Virus record (IMG/VR): IMGVR_UViG_3300006845_000039
Span: 1 to 23,788 of that record
DNA length: 23,788 bases
Direction: 5' to 3' (one strand)
DNA from: a virus
Every line of letters starts with the position of its first letter. Positions within the stretch are counted from its first letter, which is position 1. The notes beneath the pieces were generated by a model. It made no database searches and was not told the DNA's origin. It worked only from the letters and a program-made list of their open reading frames with translations. Below are positions 14,797-22,663 of this stretch, piece after piece. A program made the translations under genes and the position numbers.

Positions 14797-14960
14797 GCCG
14801 GGTGCTGATCCAGCTTGCTTGTGCGACTGGGATCCCGCCGGGTGTGTGGGCGGCGGAGGGGGAGCGGGCGATTGTCACCGCGGTCGAGCTGCTGACACCG
14901 AAGCGCAAGGGGCACACCGAAGACGACGAAGAGGACGATGGTCCGCAGATGTCCGGATAG
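14793..14960 (+). CDS. -1 frameshift extension of the tail assembly chaperone (T-like part)
   Basis: Downstream of the short chaperone and in the -1 frame there is an open stretch encoding LSRVLIQLACATGIPPGVW, a typical second-domain pattern, then AAEGERAIVTAVELLTPKRKG and an acidic tail ending at TAG 14958-14960. The -1 frame is open back at least to 14700. An independent start is unlikely: the first GTG (14802) has no ribosome binding site. The slip site is not certain; CTCCCTGA at the short form's stop and CCTTTTC at 14703-14709 are candidates, neither canonical. The gene is directly followed by a GGAGGGG site for the next gene. Confidence 0.6.
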   Translation: MSRVLIQLACATGIPPGVWAAEGERAIVTAVELLTPKRKGHTEDDEEDDGPQMSG

Positions 14961-14969
14961 GAGGAGGGG

Positions 14970-15464
14970 ATGGCATCGCAGGCGTTGACGGTGCACGTGT
15001 CCACCTCCGGTGTCCGCCAGGTCCTGCGGGCGTTCGCACGGTTGCCGAAGGAGGCCAGCGAACAGATCCGCGACACCAGCCTGCGTCTGGCGCAGGACCT
15101 CGCCGATGATGTCGCCCATGCCGCCAGGGCGCGGGGTGGTCAGGCGGCGTTGATGGCCCCGACGGTGAAGGCGGTGCGGGATCGGGTACCGGCGATCACC
15201 GCGGGCGGCGCCACGCGTGTGGGCCGGCACCATGCTTCGGCGTGGCGGCTGCTGTTCGCGTCCGAGTTCGGGATGAACCGCAGGAGCGGCTGGTATGCGG
15301 CGGCGCAGTACCGGGCATCGACCGGCCGCCAGTATGGCCCGCATCTTGGTGCCCACAGCTACTGGTTTTTCAAGGAGGTCGGGCGGCACGAGGGCGACAT
15401 CGAACGGGCGTGGGGCCGGTCTGCTGACGCGATCGTCCGCTCGTTCAGGCGGGGTGGTGTGTGA
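14970..15464 (+). CDS. HK97 gp10-like neck or tail completion protein
   Basis: A 164-residue basic protein with a helical N-terminal part (GVRQVLRAFARLPKEASEQIRDTSLRLAQDLADDVAHAARARGG) and a C-terminal region with FASEFGMNRRSGWY and GAHSYWFFKEVGRHEGDIERAWGRSADAIVRSF. This matches the general look of HK97 gp10 family neck proteins. The location just before the tape measure and after the chaperone is unusual compared with lambda-like order, where such proteins precede the tail tube. It has a strong ribosome binding site, GGAGGGG, directly before the ATG. Confidence 0.65.
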   Translation: MASQALTVHVSTSGVRQVLRAFARLPKEASEQIRDTSLRLAQDLADDVAHAARARGGQAALMAPTVKAVRDRVPAITAGGATRVGRHHASAWRLLFASEFGMNRRSGWYAAAQYRASTGRQYGPHLGAHSYWFFKEVGRHEGDIERAWGRSADAIVRSFRRGGV

Positions 15465-16873
15465 TGGCCACGGCGACCCGCACGATCAAAGTCAAGTTCG
15501 ACGGTGACGAGAAGGGCCTGATCGCGGCTGCCGCCGCGTCTGGTATCGCTATCGAGCGTTTCGAGAAGCAGGCCAACAAGTCCACGAAGAGCCTGTCCAA
15601 GTCGGGTGGTCTGCTCGGCGACGGGCTGCTTGATGCGCTGGGTGCGCTGCCGTCTCAGTTGAAGGGTGCGGCGATCGTGGCGGGTGCCGGTATCGGGGTG
15701 GCGATGGGGCCTGCCCTGGCGTCTGCGCTGATCGCCTCGGTGCTGCTTGTTGTGGGCGGTGGTGTGCTGGCCGCCGGAATTGTGGGTGCGGCCAAGTCGC
15801 CGAAGGTGGCCAAGGCGTGGCAACGCTTCGCCCGTCAGGGCGCGGTGGTGTTCGAGCGGTTCAGCCAGCCGTTCATCAAACCTTTGGAACGTGCGGCGCG
15901 CACGTTCGGGTTTGCGTTGGCGCGGATGGAGCCGACCATCCGGCGCATCGGCCAGACGATGGCGCCCATCATCGACAAGTTGGCGCCAGGGTTCGCGTCG
16001 ATGCTGGAGAACGCGCTGCCTGGGATCCTGGCGGCAACCGAGGCAGCTTTGCCGCTGTTCCAGATCTTGGCCGACAATCTGCCTGGCATCGGGACTGCCT
16101 TGACCGGTTTCTTTCAGGCGATCGCCGCGGGTGGGCCTGGCGCTGCGGCGTTCTTCTCCGGGTTCCTGGGCTGGGTTCAGAACATCCTGCCCCAGCTTGG
16201 CCGGATCCTTACCTGGGTCCAGGATTTGGGCCCGAAGATCGATGCGTTCAGCGCGAGACTGACTCCACTCAAAGAGGCGCTGGAGTCTGTGGGCCGGTTC
16301 ATCAGCGAGGGCATGGCCAGCGCCCGCGAAATCTTGACCAAGTGGTTCAAGGAAAACGAGGAAAGCCTCAGGGTCTTCGTCATCGAGGCGTCCGGGTTCA
16401 TCAAGGACACCGGCCCCGCATTCAAGCTGATCATCCAGGGGATCGCCATCTCGTTCGCGATGTTCGTGTCCAACGTGGCGCTGCTGGTGCACTGGCTGAA
16501 CCAGCTGAAGAACTGGTGGCACGACAACAAGCACTGGCTGCTCAACTTCAGCCCGTTACTGGGCATGATCTCCAGCCAATCCAAGGGCATCCCTGGTATC
16601 GGCGCCCGAGCCAAGGGCGGCGACGTGTTGCCGCACCGCGACTACCTCGTCGGCGAGGAAGGCCCCGAGATCCTGCGAATGGGATCACGCTCGGGCACTA
16701 TCGTCCCCAACCATGCGATGCCCACCGGAGGCGGTGGCGGCGACATGCCCCCGATCATCATCGAGAACCACATCGAGATCGGCGGCGAGGTCGTCCGCGT
16801 CGTCCGCACCGAGATCAAGGCGTCCAACCGCGCAACGAAACGTGCCGTCCTGGCGGGGGCGTACGCGCTATGA
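15464..16873 (+). CDS. Tail tape measure protein
   Basis: A 469-residue protein that sets tail length and is ejected with the DNA. The N-terminus (TRTIKVKFDGDEKGL) is followed by a helical stretch, a long hydrophobic segment at about 69-110 that can span membranes, and amphipathic helices to about 370. The C-terminus has the widely seen tape measure motif GDVLPHRDYLVGEEGPEILRMG and TIVPN. It is short for the class; at about 1.5 angstroms per residue the tail would be near 70 nm (rule of thumb). The start could be ATG 15464 (TGATG) or the adjacent GTG 15461 (GTGA). Its stop lies 2 nt from the end of a reverse-strand gene. Confidence 0.88.
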   Translation: MATATRTIKVKFDGDEKGLIAAAAASGIAIERFEKQANKSTKSLSKSGGLLGDGLLDALGALPSQLKGAAIVAGAGIGVAMGPALASALIASVLLVVGGGVLAAGIVGAAKSPKVAKAWQRFARQGAVVFERFSQPFIKPLERAARTFGFALARMEPTIRRIGQTMAPIIDKLAPGFASMLENALPGILAATEAALPLFQILADNLPGIGTALTGFFQAIAAGGPGAAAFFSGFLGWVQNILPQLGRILTWVQDLGPKIDAFSARLTPLKEALESVGRFISEGMASAREILTKWFKENEESLRVFVIEASGFIKDTGPAFKLIIQGIAISFAMFVSNVALLVHWLNQLKNWWHDNKHWLLNFSPLLGMISSQSKGIPGIGARAKGGDVLPHRDYLVGEEGPEILRMGSRSGTIVPNHAMPTGGGGGDMPPIIIENHIEIGGEVVRVVRTEIKASNRATKRAVLAGAYAL

Positions 16874-16875
16874 AC

Positions 16876-17544
16876 CTACTCCTCCTTGACCCAGGTGCCG
16901 CAGTTGCTACTGGCGAAGTCGTGCCCGACCTCCAGCGTGACGGACGGACGACCCCCGGCGGGGATATCCGCTGCGAGAACGTCCCGCGCGTTGGTGCCGG
17001 ACTTGTAGATCGCCCAGTAGCAGTTAGCGCCGGGATCGACCGCGGCGGCGACACGGTAGGTTCCCGGCGCGACATCCTTGCCGACAGTCCACATGCCTTC
17101 GGGGATCGAGTTCGAGCCGGCCACGTTGGTGCCAGCCGGGGCTGTGGCTGTCGGGTTTTCCCTGACCCACGTACCGCAATCGTGGCTGTAGAAGTCCTGC
17201 CCCACATTCAGGACAACGGTTGGCCTGCCACCGTCAGGTATGTCGTTGGCGACGATGTCCCTTGTGTTGGAGCCGGTTCTGTAAACCGCCCAGTAGCATC
17301 CGGCATCCGCACGGACCGCGGCGGCGGTCCGGTAGGTGCCCGGTTGTATGTCGTCACCGACGGTCCATGTTCCTTCGGGGATCGTGTCTGGGCCGGGCGT
17401 TTCGGCGGGGGCAGCCCCGCCCGCGATAGGGCCTATGCGGTCGAGGATCCCCGATTCCCGCGCCACCAGCGTGCCGCCCACCAGCGCCACAAAGATCGGG
17501 ACGGAGATCAGAAGCCCCTTCACGGCGGGATTCATCTTGCTCAT
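16876..17544 (-). CDS. Membrane-anchored protein with two repeated disulfide-type domains
   Basis: A 222-residue protein on the strand opposite to the late genes. Residues 7-28 are a single hydrophobic segment (AVKGLLISVPIFVALVGGTLVA) with a short Lys-containing N-terminus, a signal anchor that would place the rest outside the cell. After an Ala/Pro linker there are two homologous units, about 54-129 and 146-221, offset by exactly 92 residues. Each has IPEG.WTVG, PGTYR.AAAV, CYWA.Y and CGTWV, with paired Cys (83/123 and 175/215) likely forming disulfides. I know this domain type from actinobacterial secreted proteins but not its function. The ATG at 17544 has a GGGAG site upstream; 13 upstream codons are excluded. 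Independent orientation suggests a lysogenic conversion or superinfection exclusion gene (inference). Confidence 0.8.
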   Translation of the reverse strand: MSKMNPAVKGLLISVPIFVALVGGTLVARESGILDRIGPIAGGAAPAETPGPDTIPEGTWTVGDDIQPGTYRTAAAVRADAGCYWAVYRTGSNTRDIVANDIPDGGRPTVVLNVGQDFYSHDCGTWVRENPTATAPAGTNVAGSNSIPEGMWTVGKDVAPGTYRVAAAVDPGANCYWAIYKSGTNARDVLAADIPAGGRPSVTLEVGHDFASSNCGTWVKEE

Positions 17545-17627
17545 GTCACTCCCATCGATAGTCAGCCGCCGAGCGTGACACACCCCGGCGTTGATCGGTG
17601 TCGGCCGATCGGACGGGGGACAGTCGC
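17545..17627. promoter_or_regulatory. Divergent intergenic control region
   Basis: This 83-bp gap lies between the reverse-strand membrane protein gene and the distal tail genes. It must hold the promoter of the reverse gene. The dyad GATCGG-TGTCGG-CCGATC (17593-17610) is a possible operator. On the reverse strand TATCGA just before the ribosome binding site is -10-like, but I see no well-spaced -35. Toward the tail gene, GGGGGA precedes the ATG at 17628. Confidence 0.35.
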
Positions 17628-19667
17628 ATGACCGTCACCCTCACCTACGACCCAGCCCTGTCCCGGGTGCGGATCACCGCGGACACGTTGGCCGCCGCCG
17701 ACACCGCCACCATCGAGCGGTCCACCGACCAAATCCTGTGGACCACCGTCCGCGGTGGCGCCGCAGTGCCCGTGCCGCAAGGCGGGCTCGTGCTGCCCGG
17801 CACCGCCGGCAACTACGCCTCCACCCCCGACACCGCGGTGCTGGACATCACCGGCGACGTCGACCTGCGCGCCGACGCGAAACTAACCAACTGGGCCTCC
17901 GGCGCATCCCAGCAGCTGATCGGCAAATACACCACCGGCGGCAACCAAAGGTCCTACCGGCTGGCGATCACCGGCACCGGCCTGGTCCAGATGCTTTGGA
18001 GCGATCTGGGATCCAACGACGTCCCGCTCAACTCGACCATCGCCGTCACACCGGATCCGGCCACCGGCCGGCTGGCGGTCCGGGCCACCCTCGACGTCGA
18101 CAACGGCGCGGCCGGGCACACGGCCACGTTCTACACCGCAGCGACCCTGCGCGGCCCGTGGGTGCAGCTGGGTGCCCCCGTCGTCGGTGCAGGCACCACC
18201 TCGATCTTCTCCGGCACCGCCGTCCTCGAGGCGGGCTCACGGGATGCCGGAACCGCCAACCTCGCCACGGGCACCATCTACGCCGCGGAGGTCCGCAACG
18301 GCATCAACGGCACGGTGGTCGCCTCGCCCCGCTTCAACCAGCTGGCCACCGGCACCACCGGGTTCACCGACACCTCAGGGCGGGTGTGGACCGTCAACGG
18401 CACCGCAACGATCTCCGGCGGGCAGATCACGGTCGACGACTACGAGTTCGTCTCCGGCATGGCCAACCATTACCGCATCCGGGGGATCGAGACTGGGGCG
18501 ATCACCCTCGTCGGTGTCGGCGTGGCAGTGACCGGCAACAACGCGTCGCTTGCCCCGGCCGGCCCGGCCGACTATTCGATGGAGCCGGGCGACACCAAGA
18601 TAGTCCTGGCGTCGATCCGTAACTCGGGGACGGGCACGGTCAACGTCCCCGCCGGGTGGGCGATGATGCGCCAGTTCGGCAACGCGGCACTGCTCAGCAA
18701 GGTCCACGCCGCAGGTGACGCCACCCCCACCGTCACCTTCTCCGGCGGCATCGCGAACGCGGACACGCTGGCGCAGATGGCGGTGTGGATGCGTGCCGAC
18801 TCGACGGCCGCCACCGGCACCGACCAGCTGAACGGCTCGGCGCAAAACGTTGCCTACCCTGCGTTGACGATCCCCGCCGACAACATGCTCACACTGCTGG
18901 CCGCGTGGAAACAGGACGACACCTCCGGTGTGACAACCATCGCCGGGATGGCCGAGGTCGGTGAGGCCAGCTCCACCGCCGGCGACGACGCCAGCCAGGC
19001 ATGGGACTGGCTGGTCCAAGGGCTCAAGACGGACATCGTGGCTGGCTCGTTCACGTTCGGCGGTGGCGGCAGCGCCATCTCCCGCGCTGCGGCGGTCGCG
19101 GTCGGGCACGCGTCTTTCCTCAACCAGCAGACCGGTTCGATCACACCGGTTTTGGACCGGTGCTGGCTCAAGTCCGTGACCCGCCCGTTTTTGAACCGGC
19201 CGGTGACGGTGGTCGACTGGTCGCCGGAGGAACGCCCCTCACGCAACGGCGCCTTCCCCGCGGTGGGCCGCACGCTGGAGATCGGGGTGAGCGACGTTGC
19301 GGGCGGCATCGTGTTCGACCTGGACCTGCACGTGTCCAGCCGTGAGGACGCCCAAACCCTGGACTACATACGGGCGTCCGGGGACATCCTGTTCCTGCAC
19401 ATCCCGTTGGGGTGCGAGATCCCGGGCGGGCATGTGTGCCTGGACACGAGCGCGTCGCGGCGGCCGCGGCCGCGGGGTTCGTCGCGGGTGTTCACCCTGC
19501 CGCTGCGGCAGTGCGCCGCCCCAGGCCCCGATGTGGTCGGCGCCACGTCGACGTGGCAGACCGTCCTCAACTCCTACGCCTCGTGGGCGGCGGTGCTGGC
19601 GGCCAACCCGACCTGGGCGGACCTGCTGGCCCGGGTCGCCCCACCGTCGGAGGTGATCGTGGCATGA
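17628..19667 (+). CDS. Distal tail (Dit-like) protein with two large insertions, one LamG-like
   Basis: A 679-residue tail-tip protein. The N-terminal 50 residues (VTLTYDPALSRVRITADTL..ERSTDQILWTTVRGG) look like an Fn3 or Dit-type strand set. Residues about 54-265 form a LamG/concanavalin-like beta-sandwich (LVLPGTAGNYASTPDTAVLDITGDVDLRA...). The core resumes with DDYEFVSGMANHYRIRG (271-287), is broken by a second beta-rich insertion (about 288-497), and resumes with GSITPVLDRCWLKSVTRPFLNRPVTV to the C-terminal STWQTVLNSYASWAAVLAANPTWADLLA. The insertions are likely carbohydrate-binding modules used in host contact (inference). The ATG at 17628 is chosen for its GGGGGA site; a GTG at 17598 lies in the dyad. 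It overlaps the next gene by ATGA. Confidence 0.75.
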   Translation: MTVTLTYDPALSRVRITADTLAAADTATIERSTDQILWTTVRGGAAVPVPQGGLVLPGTAGNYASTPDTAVLDITGDVDLRADAKLTNWASGASQQLIGKYTTGGNQRSYRLAITGTGLVQMLWSDLGSNDVPLNSTIAVTPDPATGRLAVRATLDVDNGAAGHTATFYTAATLRGPWVQLGAPVVGAGTTSIFSGTAVLEAGSRDAGTANLATGTIYAAEVRNGINGTVVASPRFNQLATGTTGFTDTSGRVWTVNGTATISGGQITVDDYEFVSGMANHYRIRGIETGAITLVGVGVAVTGNNASLAPAGPADYSMEPGDTKIVLASIRNSGTGTVNVPAGWAMMRQFGNAALLSKVHAAGDATPTVTFSGGIANADTLAQMAVWMRADSTAATGTDQLNGSAQNVAYPALTIPADNMLTLLAAWKQDDTSGVTTIAGMAEVGEASSTAGDDASQAWDWLVQGLKTDIVAGSFTFGGGGSAISRAAAVAVGHASFLNQQTGSITPVLDRCWLKSVTRPFLNRPVTVVDWSPEERPSRNGAFPAVGRTLEIGVSDVAGGIVFDLDLHVSSREDAQTLDYIRASGDILFLHIPLGCEIPGGHVCLDTSASRRPRPRGSSRVFTLPLRQCAAPGPDVVGATSTWQTVLNSYASWAAVLAANPTWADLLARVAPPSEVIVA

Positions 19668-20788
19668 GGCCGGTCTCCGCCGCGTTCCTGCGCACCGTCA
19701 AAAGCAGCCACAGCATGCTTGCCCGGGCCCGGGTGTGCACCTCGTTCCAGACCGGCACCAACCCGGCCGGCACGCAGATCCCCATCATCGACGGTGACGT
19801 CCGGTTGGACGGCACCGCCCAGATCCGCTCCACCCTGGACCTGACCACCGACGGGAACCGGATGTGGCCCACCCATTCGGACTCGCTGTTCGCCCCTTAC
19901 GGCAACGAGGTTTTCGTCGAGCGTGGGGTGCGCTACAGCGACGAGCAGGTCGAGATGGTCGGGCTCGGGTATTTTCGGATCCAAGGACCGGAGCAGGAGA
20001 GCGCACCGGCCGGGCCGATCCGTCTGTCGGGCCGCGACCGGATGGCCGGCATCGTCGACGCCCGTCTGGTCGAACCGCAGCAGTTCCTGGCCGGTGCCTC
20101 GCTCGGGTTCATCATGGACACGCTTGTCACGCAGGTGTATCCGGATGCGGTGATCGAGTGGGACGACAACACCGACGACGCCGTCATCACCCGCTCGATG
20201 ATCTGTGAGCAGGACCGGTTCGCTTTCCTGGACGATCTGGTCCGGGCGCGGGGGAAGATCTGGCATTGGGACCACCGCGGGATCCTGGTGATCCGGTCGG
20301 TTCCCGACCCGACGGATCCGGTGTTCGAGGTGCATTCGGGTGCTGGTGGGGTGCTGCTGCGCGCGGCCCGCACCCTGTCGCGTGACGGGGTGTACAACGC
20401 GGTCGTGGCCACGGGCACAGGCGCGGACACACTCATCCCGGCGCATGCGGTGGCGATCGACAACAACCCTTTGTCTCCAACATTTTTCTACGGCCGGTTC
20501 GGGCCGGTGCCGAGGTTCTACACGTCGCCGTTCCTGTTCAGTGACACTCAGGCGTCCGACGCGGCGGCGGCGATTCTGCGGCAGTCGCTGGGGTTGCCGT
20601 ACGCGGTCGACCTGACCGCGGTGCCAAACCCGGCGCTGGAGCCGCACGACCCGATATCGGTGCGGCCCGGAACGGGGCAGGGCCGGGAAACCCATGTGCT
20701 GCAAACACTGACGATCCCGCTGCGTGCCGGTGAGGCTATGGCCGGGTCGACGCGGGAGCAAACCGTTGTGCTGGTGGGGAGTCTGTGA
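19664..20788 (+). CDS. Tail baseplate protein, DUF5047-like
   Basis: A 374-residue protein starting MRPVSAAFLRTVKSSHSMLARARV, with IPIIDGDVRLDGTAQIRSTLDLTTDG near residues 40-65. I recognise this N-terminus as the DUF5047 type found in actinophage tail clusters. The middle (QFLAGASLGFIMDTLVTQVYPD, CEQDRFAFLDDLVRARGKIWHWDHRGILVIRS) and the C-terminus resemble the Tal/hub type proteins that close the tail tip. Placement after the Dit-like protein supports this. Start ATG 19664 overlaps the previous stop (ATGA). A longer in-frame extension lies inside the previous gene and is rejected. Confidence 0.75.
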   Translation: MRPVSAAFLRTVKSSHSMLARARVCTSFQTGTNPAGTQIPIIDGDVRLDGTAQIRSTLDLTTDGNRMWPTHSDSLFAPYGNEVFVERGVRYSDEQVEMVGLGYFRIQGPEQESAPAGPIRLSGRDRMAGIVDARLVEPQQFLAGASLGFIMDTLVTQVYPDAVIEWDDNTDDAVITRSMICEQDRFAFLDDLVRARGKIWHWDHRGILVIRSVPDPTDPVFEVHSGAGGVLLRAARTLSRDGVYNAVVATGTGADTLIPAHAVAIDNNPLSPTFFYGRFGPVPRFYTSPFLFSDTQASDAAAAILRQSLGLPYAVDLTAVPNPALEPHDPISVRPGTGQGRETHVLQTLTIPLRAGEAMAGSTREQTVVLVGSL

Positions 20789-21447
20789 TGCCGTCGTTCA
20801 CACCGAACTTTGCGATCCCCTACCAGACGCTGGCCGACCCGCCGCACGGGCCGGACCTGGGAGAGGACGGGTTCATCGCCGTGGACTCCGCGCTTTCCGG
20901 TCTGGATGTGCGTGTTGACGCGCTTGAGGCGGCGGCGAAGTTCACCCGCATCGCCGAGTCCGTGCTCGTCGGCACCACCGCCTCTGTCACCTTCTCCTCG
21001 ATCCCGGCCACCTACCGCGCGTTGCAGCTGCACGTGGTATGCCGTTCGGACACGGCCGCGCTGGCAACGAACCTGCTCATGCGGTTCAACGGCGACACAG
21101 CCGCCAACTACGACCACCAGGACGTGGGTGGGCAGGCGGCAGCACCTGCCGCGTCTGAGCTGCTGGCACAGACCTCGATCCAGATCAAGGAGATGACCGG
21201 TGCATCTGTCGCGGCCAACCACCCGGCCGCGTTCACGATCAACATTGCCTGGTATGCGGGGGCAACGTTCCTCAAGCTGGTCAACGCTCAGTCCACCTGG
21301 TCCAACGGCACCGCCTCCGGGTCGCTGGTCACCCGCAACATCTCCGGCCGGTGGCGGTCCACGGCCGCCATCAACTCGATCACGCTGCTGCCTGCGGCGG
21401 GGAGCTTCATCGCCGGATCCAGCTTCGCGCTGTATGGGCTGCCATAA
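20788..21447 (+). CDS. Putative minor tail/receptor-binding protein
   Basis: A 219-residue protein with an N-terminal phage-attachment type sequence (FTPNFAIPYQTLADPPHGPDLGEDG), a short coiled segment (VDSALSGLDVRVDALEAAAKF) suited to trimerisation, and a C-terminal beta-rich head (FSSIPATYRALQLHVVCRS, NYDHQDVGGQ, ISGRWRSTAAINSITLLPAAGSF, GSSFALYGLP). This C-terminal pattern recurs in actinophage tail fibre and receptor-binding proteins. The start is ATG 20788 (TGATG) or the adjacent GTG 20785 (GTGA). It is the last tail gene before the lysis block. Confidence 0.65.
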   Translation: MPSFTPNFAIPYQTLADPPHGPDLGEDGFIAVDSALSGLDVRVDALEAAAKFTRIAESVLVGTTASVTFSSIPATYRALQLHVVCRSDTAALATNLLMRFNGDTAANYDHQDVGGQAAAPAASELLAQTSIQIKEMTGASVAANHPAAFTINIAWYAGATFLKLVNAQSTWSNGTASGSLVTRNISGRWRSTAAINSITLLPAAGSFIAGSSFALYGLP

Positions 21448-21462
21448 GAAGGGAGGTCGATT

Positions 21463-22386
21463 ATGCCGACGGGACAGCAGCTTGAGGCCGAGCCCTGGTG
21501 GTTCCGGGAGATCATCACCGCTGAGCTGGACTGGTTGGGCGACGAGATTTGCCGCCGTGTCGGCAGGCCCCGGGATGCGTTCGGCACGAAGGGAAACTAC
21601 AGCCATCTGTCTGGCGGTCACCGGTCGCAGGAGTGGATTCTCAACTCCGACTACTGCAGCAACACGTCCTACACCGTCCAGTCGGGACTGTCCGGCGAGC
21701 AGCCGCGCCACATCGCGGCGGCCGATTTCACCCCGGGGGCGTGGGGGACGTCCGCGAACCGGGCTTTGGTGGCGGCACAGACCCGGGCGCTGTGGGACGC
21801 TGCGAAACGCGGTGAGTTGACCGGGGTCAGGCAGATCCAGGGGACGTTGGATGGGCGGATGCCGATCGGCCTGAATGTGTTGTCCGGGTCGACCATGACC
21901 CCTGACTCCAGCCATCTGGATCACTGGCATTTGACGTTCGACCGCAAGTACATGCGCGACGCCGGGTTGATGTCCCGCATCGCCGACCTCGTAGGAGGAG
22001 ATATGCCCACCGAAGGCGAACGGAACATCGGTTACGCCATTCAGAACGGTTTGTTCGGCGTTGAGGAGCCGGTGGCGCACCTGCCCGCCGAGTCGGGGTT
22101 CCCTGCCCGCGAATGGCCCAGCCCGTTCGCCGAGGTCCTCAAGGCTCTGGTGGAGGGCCGGGATGCGAAGCTGCCGGCGTTTGCGGCCATCCCGGCACGC
22201 ACGTGGGTCAACGGCACCTCGCAGCGGCTCACAGCCATCGAGGCGAAGCTGGCCGGCCTGGCCCAGCCTGCGCCGGCGGTCGTGGACGTCGCGGCGTTGG
22301 TGGCCGCGCTGCGCCCGGAGCTCGAGGCGGCGGCGGAACGGGCGGTACGCAAGGTCCTCGGCAAGCTCGACGAACCCACGGTATGA
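21463..22386 (+). CDS. Endolysin, M15-like peptidase with C-terminal domain
   Basis: A 307-residue lysis enzyme that cuts peptidoglycan cross-links or stem peptides. The N-terminal domain (about 1-165) carries a metallopeptidase-like set: GGHRSQEW (His53), RHIAAADF (His83, Asp88) and HLDHWHLTFD (His151, Asp153, His154, His156), consistent with a zinc-binding M15-type fold, though the spacing between His83 and Asp88 is shorter than the classic SxHxxGxAxD. Residues 181-307 form a separate helical part (MPTEGERNIGYAIQNGLFG..., then a coiled LTAIEAKLAGLAQPAPAVV.. and PELEAAAERAVRKVLG), probably for wall binding or multimerisation. Ribosome binding site GGGAGG lies 6 nt before the ATG. It overlaps the next gene by ATGA. 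Confidence 0.8.
   Translation: MPTGQQLEAEPWWFREIITAELDWLGDEICRRVGRPRDAFGTKGNYSHLSGGHRSQEWILNSDYCSNTSYTVQSGLSGEQPRHIAAADFTPGAWGTSANRALVAAQTRALWDAAKRGELTGVRQIQGTLDGRMPIGLNVLSGSTMTPDSSHLDHWHLTFDRKYMRDAGLMSRIADLVGGDMPTEGERNIGYAIQNGLFGVEEPVAHLPAESGFPAREWPSPFAEVLKALVEGRDAKLPAFAAIPARTWVNGTSQRLTAIEAKLAGLAQPAPAVVDVAALVAALRPELEAAAERAVRKVLGKLDEPTV
21991..22002 (+). promoter_or_regulatory. Strong internal ribosome binding site within the endolysin gene
   Basis: The sequence GTAGGAGGAGAT lies directly before an in-frame ATG at 22003. GGAGGAG is as strong as any start site in this window, and spacing is 5-7 nt. It falls exactly at the boundary between the peptidase and C-terminal domains, so it is unlikely to be chance alone. 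Confidence 0.65.
22003..22386 (+). CDS. Internal in-frame product: C-terminal endolysin domain
   Basis: Translation from the internal ATG would give a 127-residue protein identical to endolysin residues 181-307, without the catalytic domain. In several known endolysins of Gram-positive phages an internal start makes free copies of the binding domain that oligomerise with the full-length enzyme. The helical, repeated-Ala C-terminus is compatible with assembly. The product is predicted from the ribosome binding site and domain boundary only. Confidence 0.5.
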   Translation: MPTEGERNIGYAIQNGLFGVEEPVAHLPAESGFPAREWPSPFAEVLKALVEGRDAKLPAFAAIPARTWVNGTSQRLTAIEAKLAGLAQPAPAVVDVAALVAALRPELEAAAERAVRKVLGKLDEPTV

Positions 22387-22652
22387 GCATGGACCCGCAG
22401 CCGGTTGTGGTCATCACCCTCAAGGAGATCTGGGAGGCGGTGACCCGTCTGACCGGGCGTGTTGACGTGCTCATCACACAGCAGGACACCCTGTCGCGTG
22501 ACCAGGCCAACCATGAGCGGGAGTCCGACGCCGTCCGTAAGGATCATGAGGATCGGCTGCGGTCGTTGGAGCGGCGGCAGTGGCCGTTGCCGACCGTGGC
22601 GGTGTTGGTGTCGCTGTCGGCGCTGGCCGCTGTGATCATTCCGAAGCTTTAG
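22383..22652 (+). CDS. Small coiled-coil protein with C-terminal membrane segment, lysis region
   Basis: An 89-residue protein coupled to the endolysin by ATGA. Residues about 12-64 are a charged helix likely to be a coiled coil (LKEIWEAVTRLTGRVDVLITQQDTLSRDQANHERESDAVRKDHEDRLRSLERR shortened in reading), followed by a hydrophobic segment at about 69-86 and PKL at the end. The layout resembles XhlA-type membrane proteins found with endolysins and holins. It may assist membrane disruption or tether the lysis complex. The start could also be the second Met at 22389. Confidence 0.65.
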   Translation: MSMDPQPVVVITLKEIWEAVTRLTGRVDVLITQQDTLSRDQANHERESDAVRKDHEDRLRSLERRQWPLPTVAVLVSLSALAAVIIPKL

Positions 22653-22663
22653 GAGGGGAAACT

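Noticed and set aside
17404-17421. GGCGGGG-GCAG-CCCCGCC hairpin
   Set aside because: It lies inside the reverse-strand coding region at an Ala/Gly/Pro linker, so codon use explains it; no gene end nearby.
15817-17631. Long forward open frame crossing the tape measure and the reverse-strand gene
   Set aside because: Out of frame with the tape measure, Arg/Gly/His-rich, and would span two real genes on both strands.
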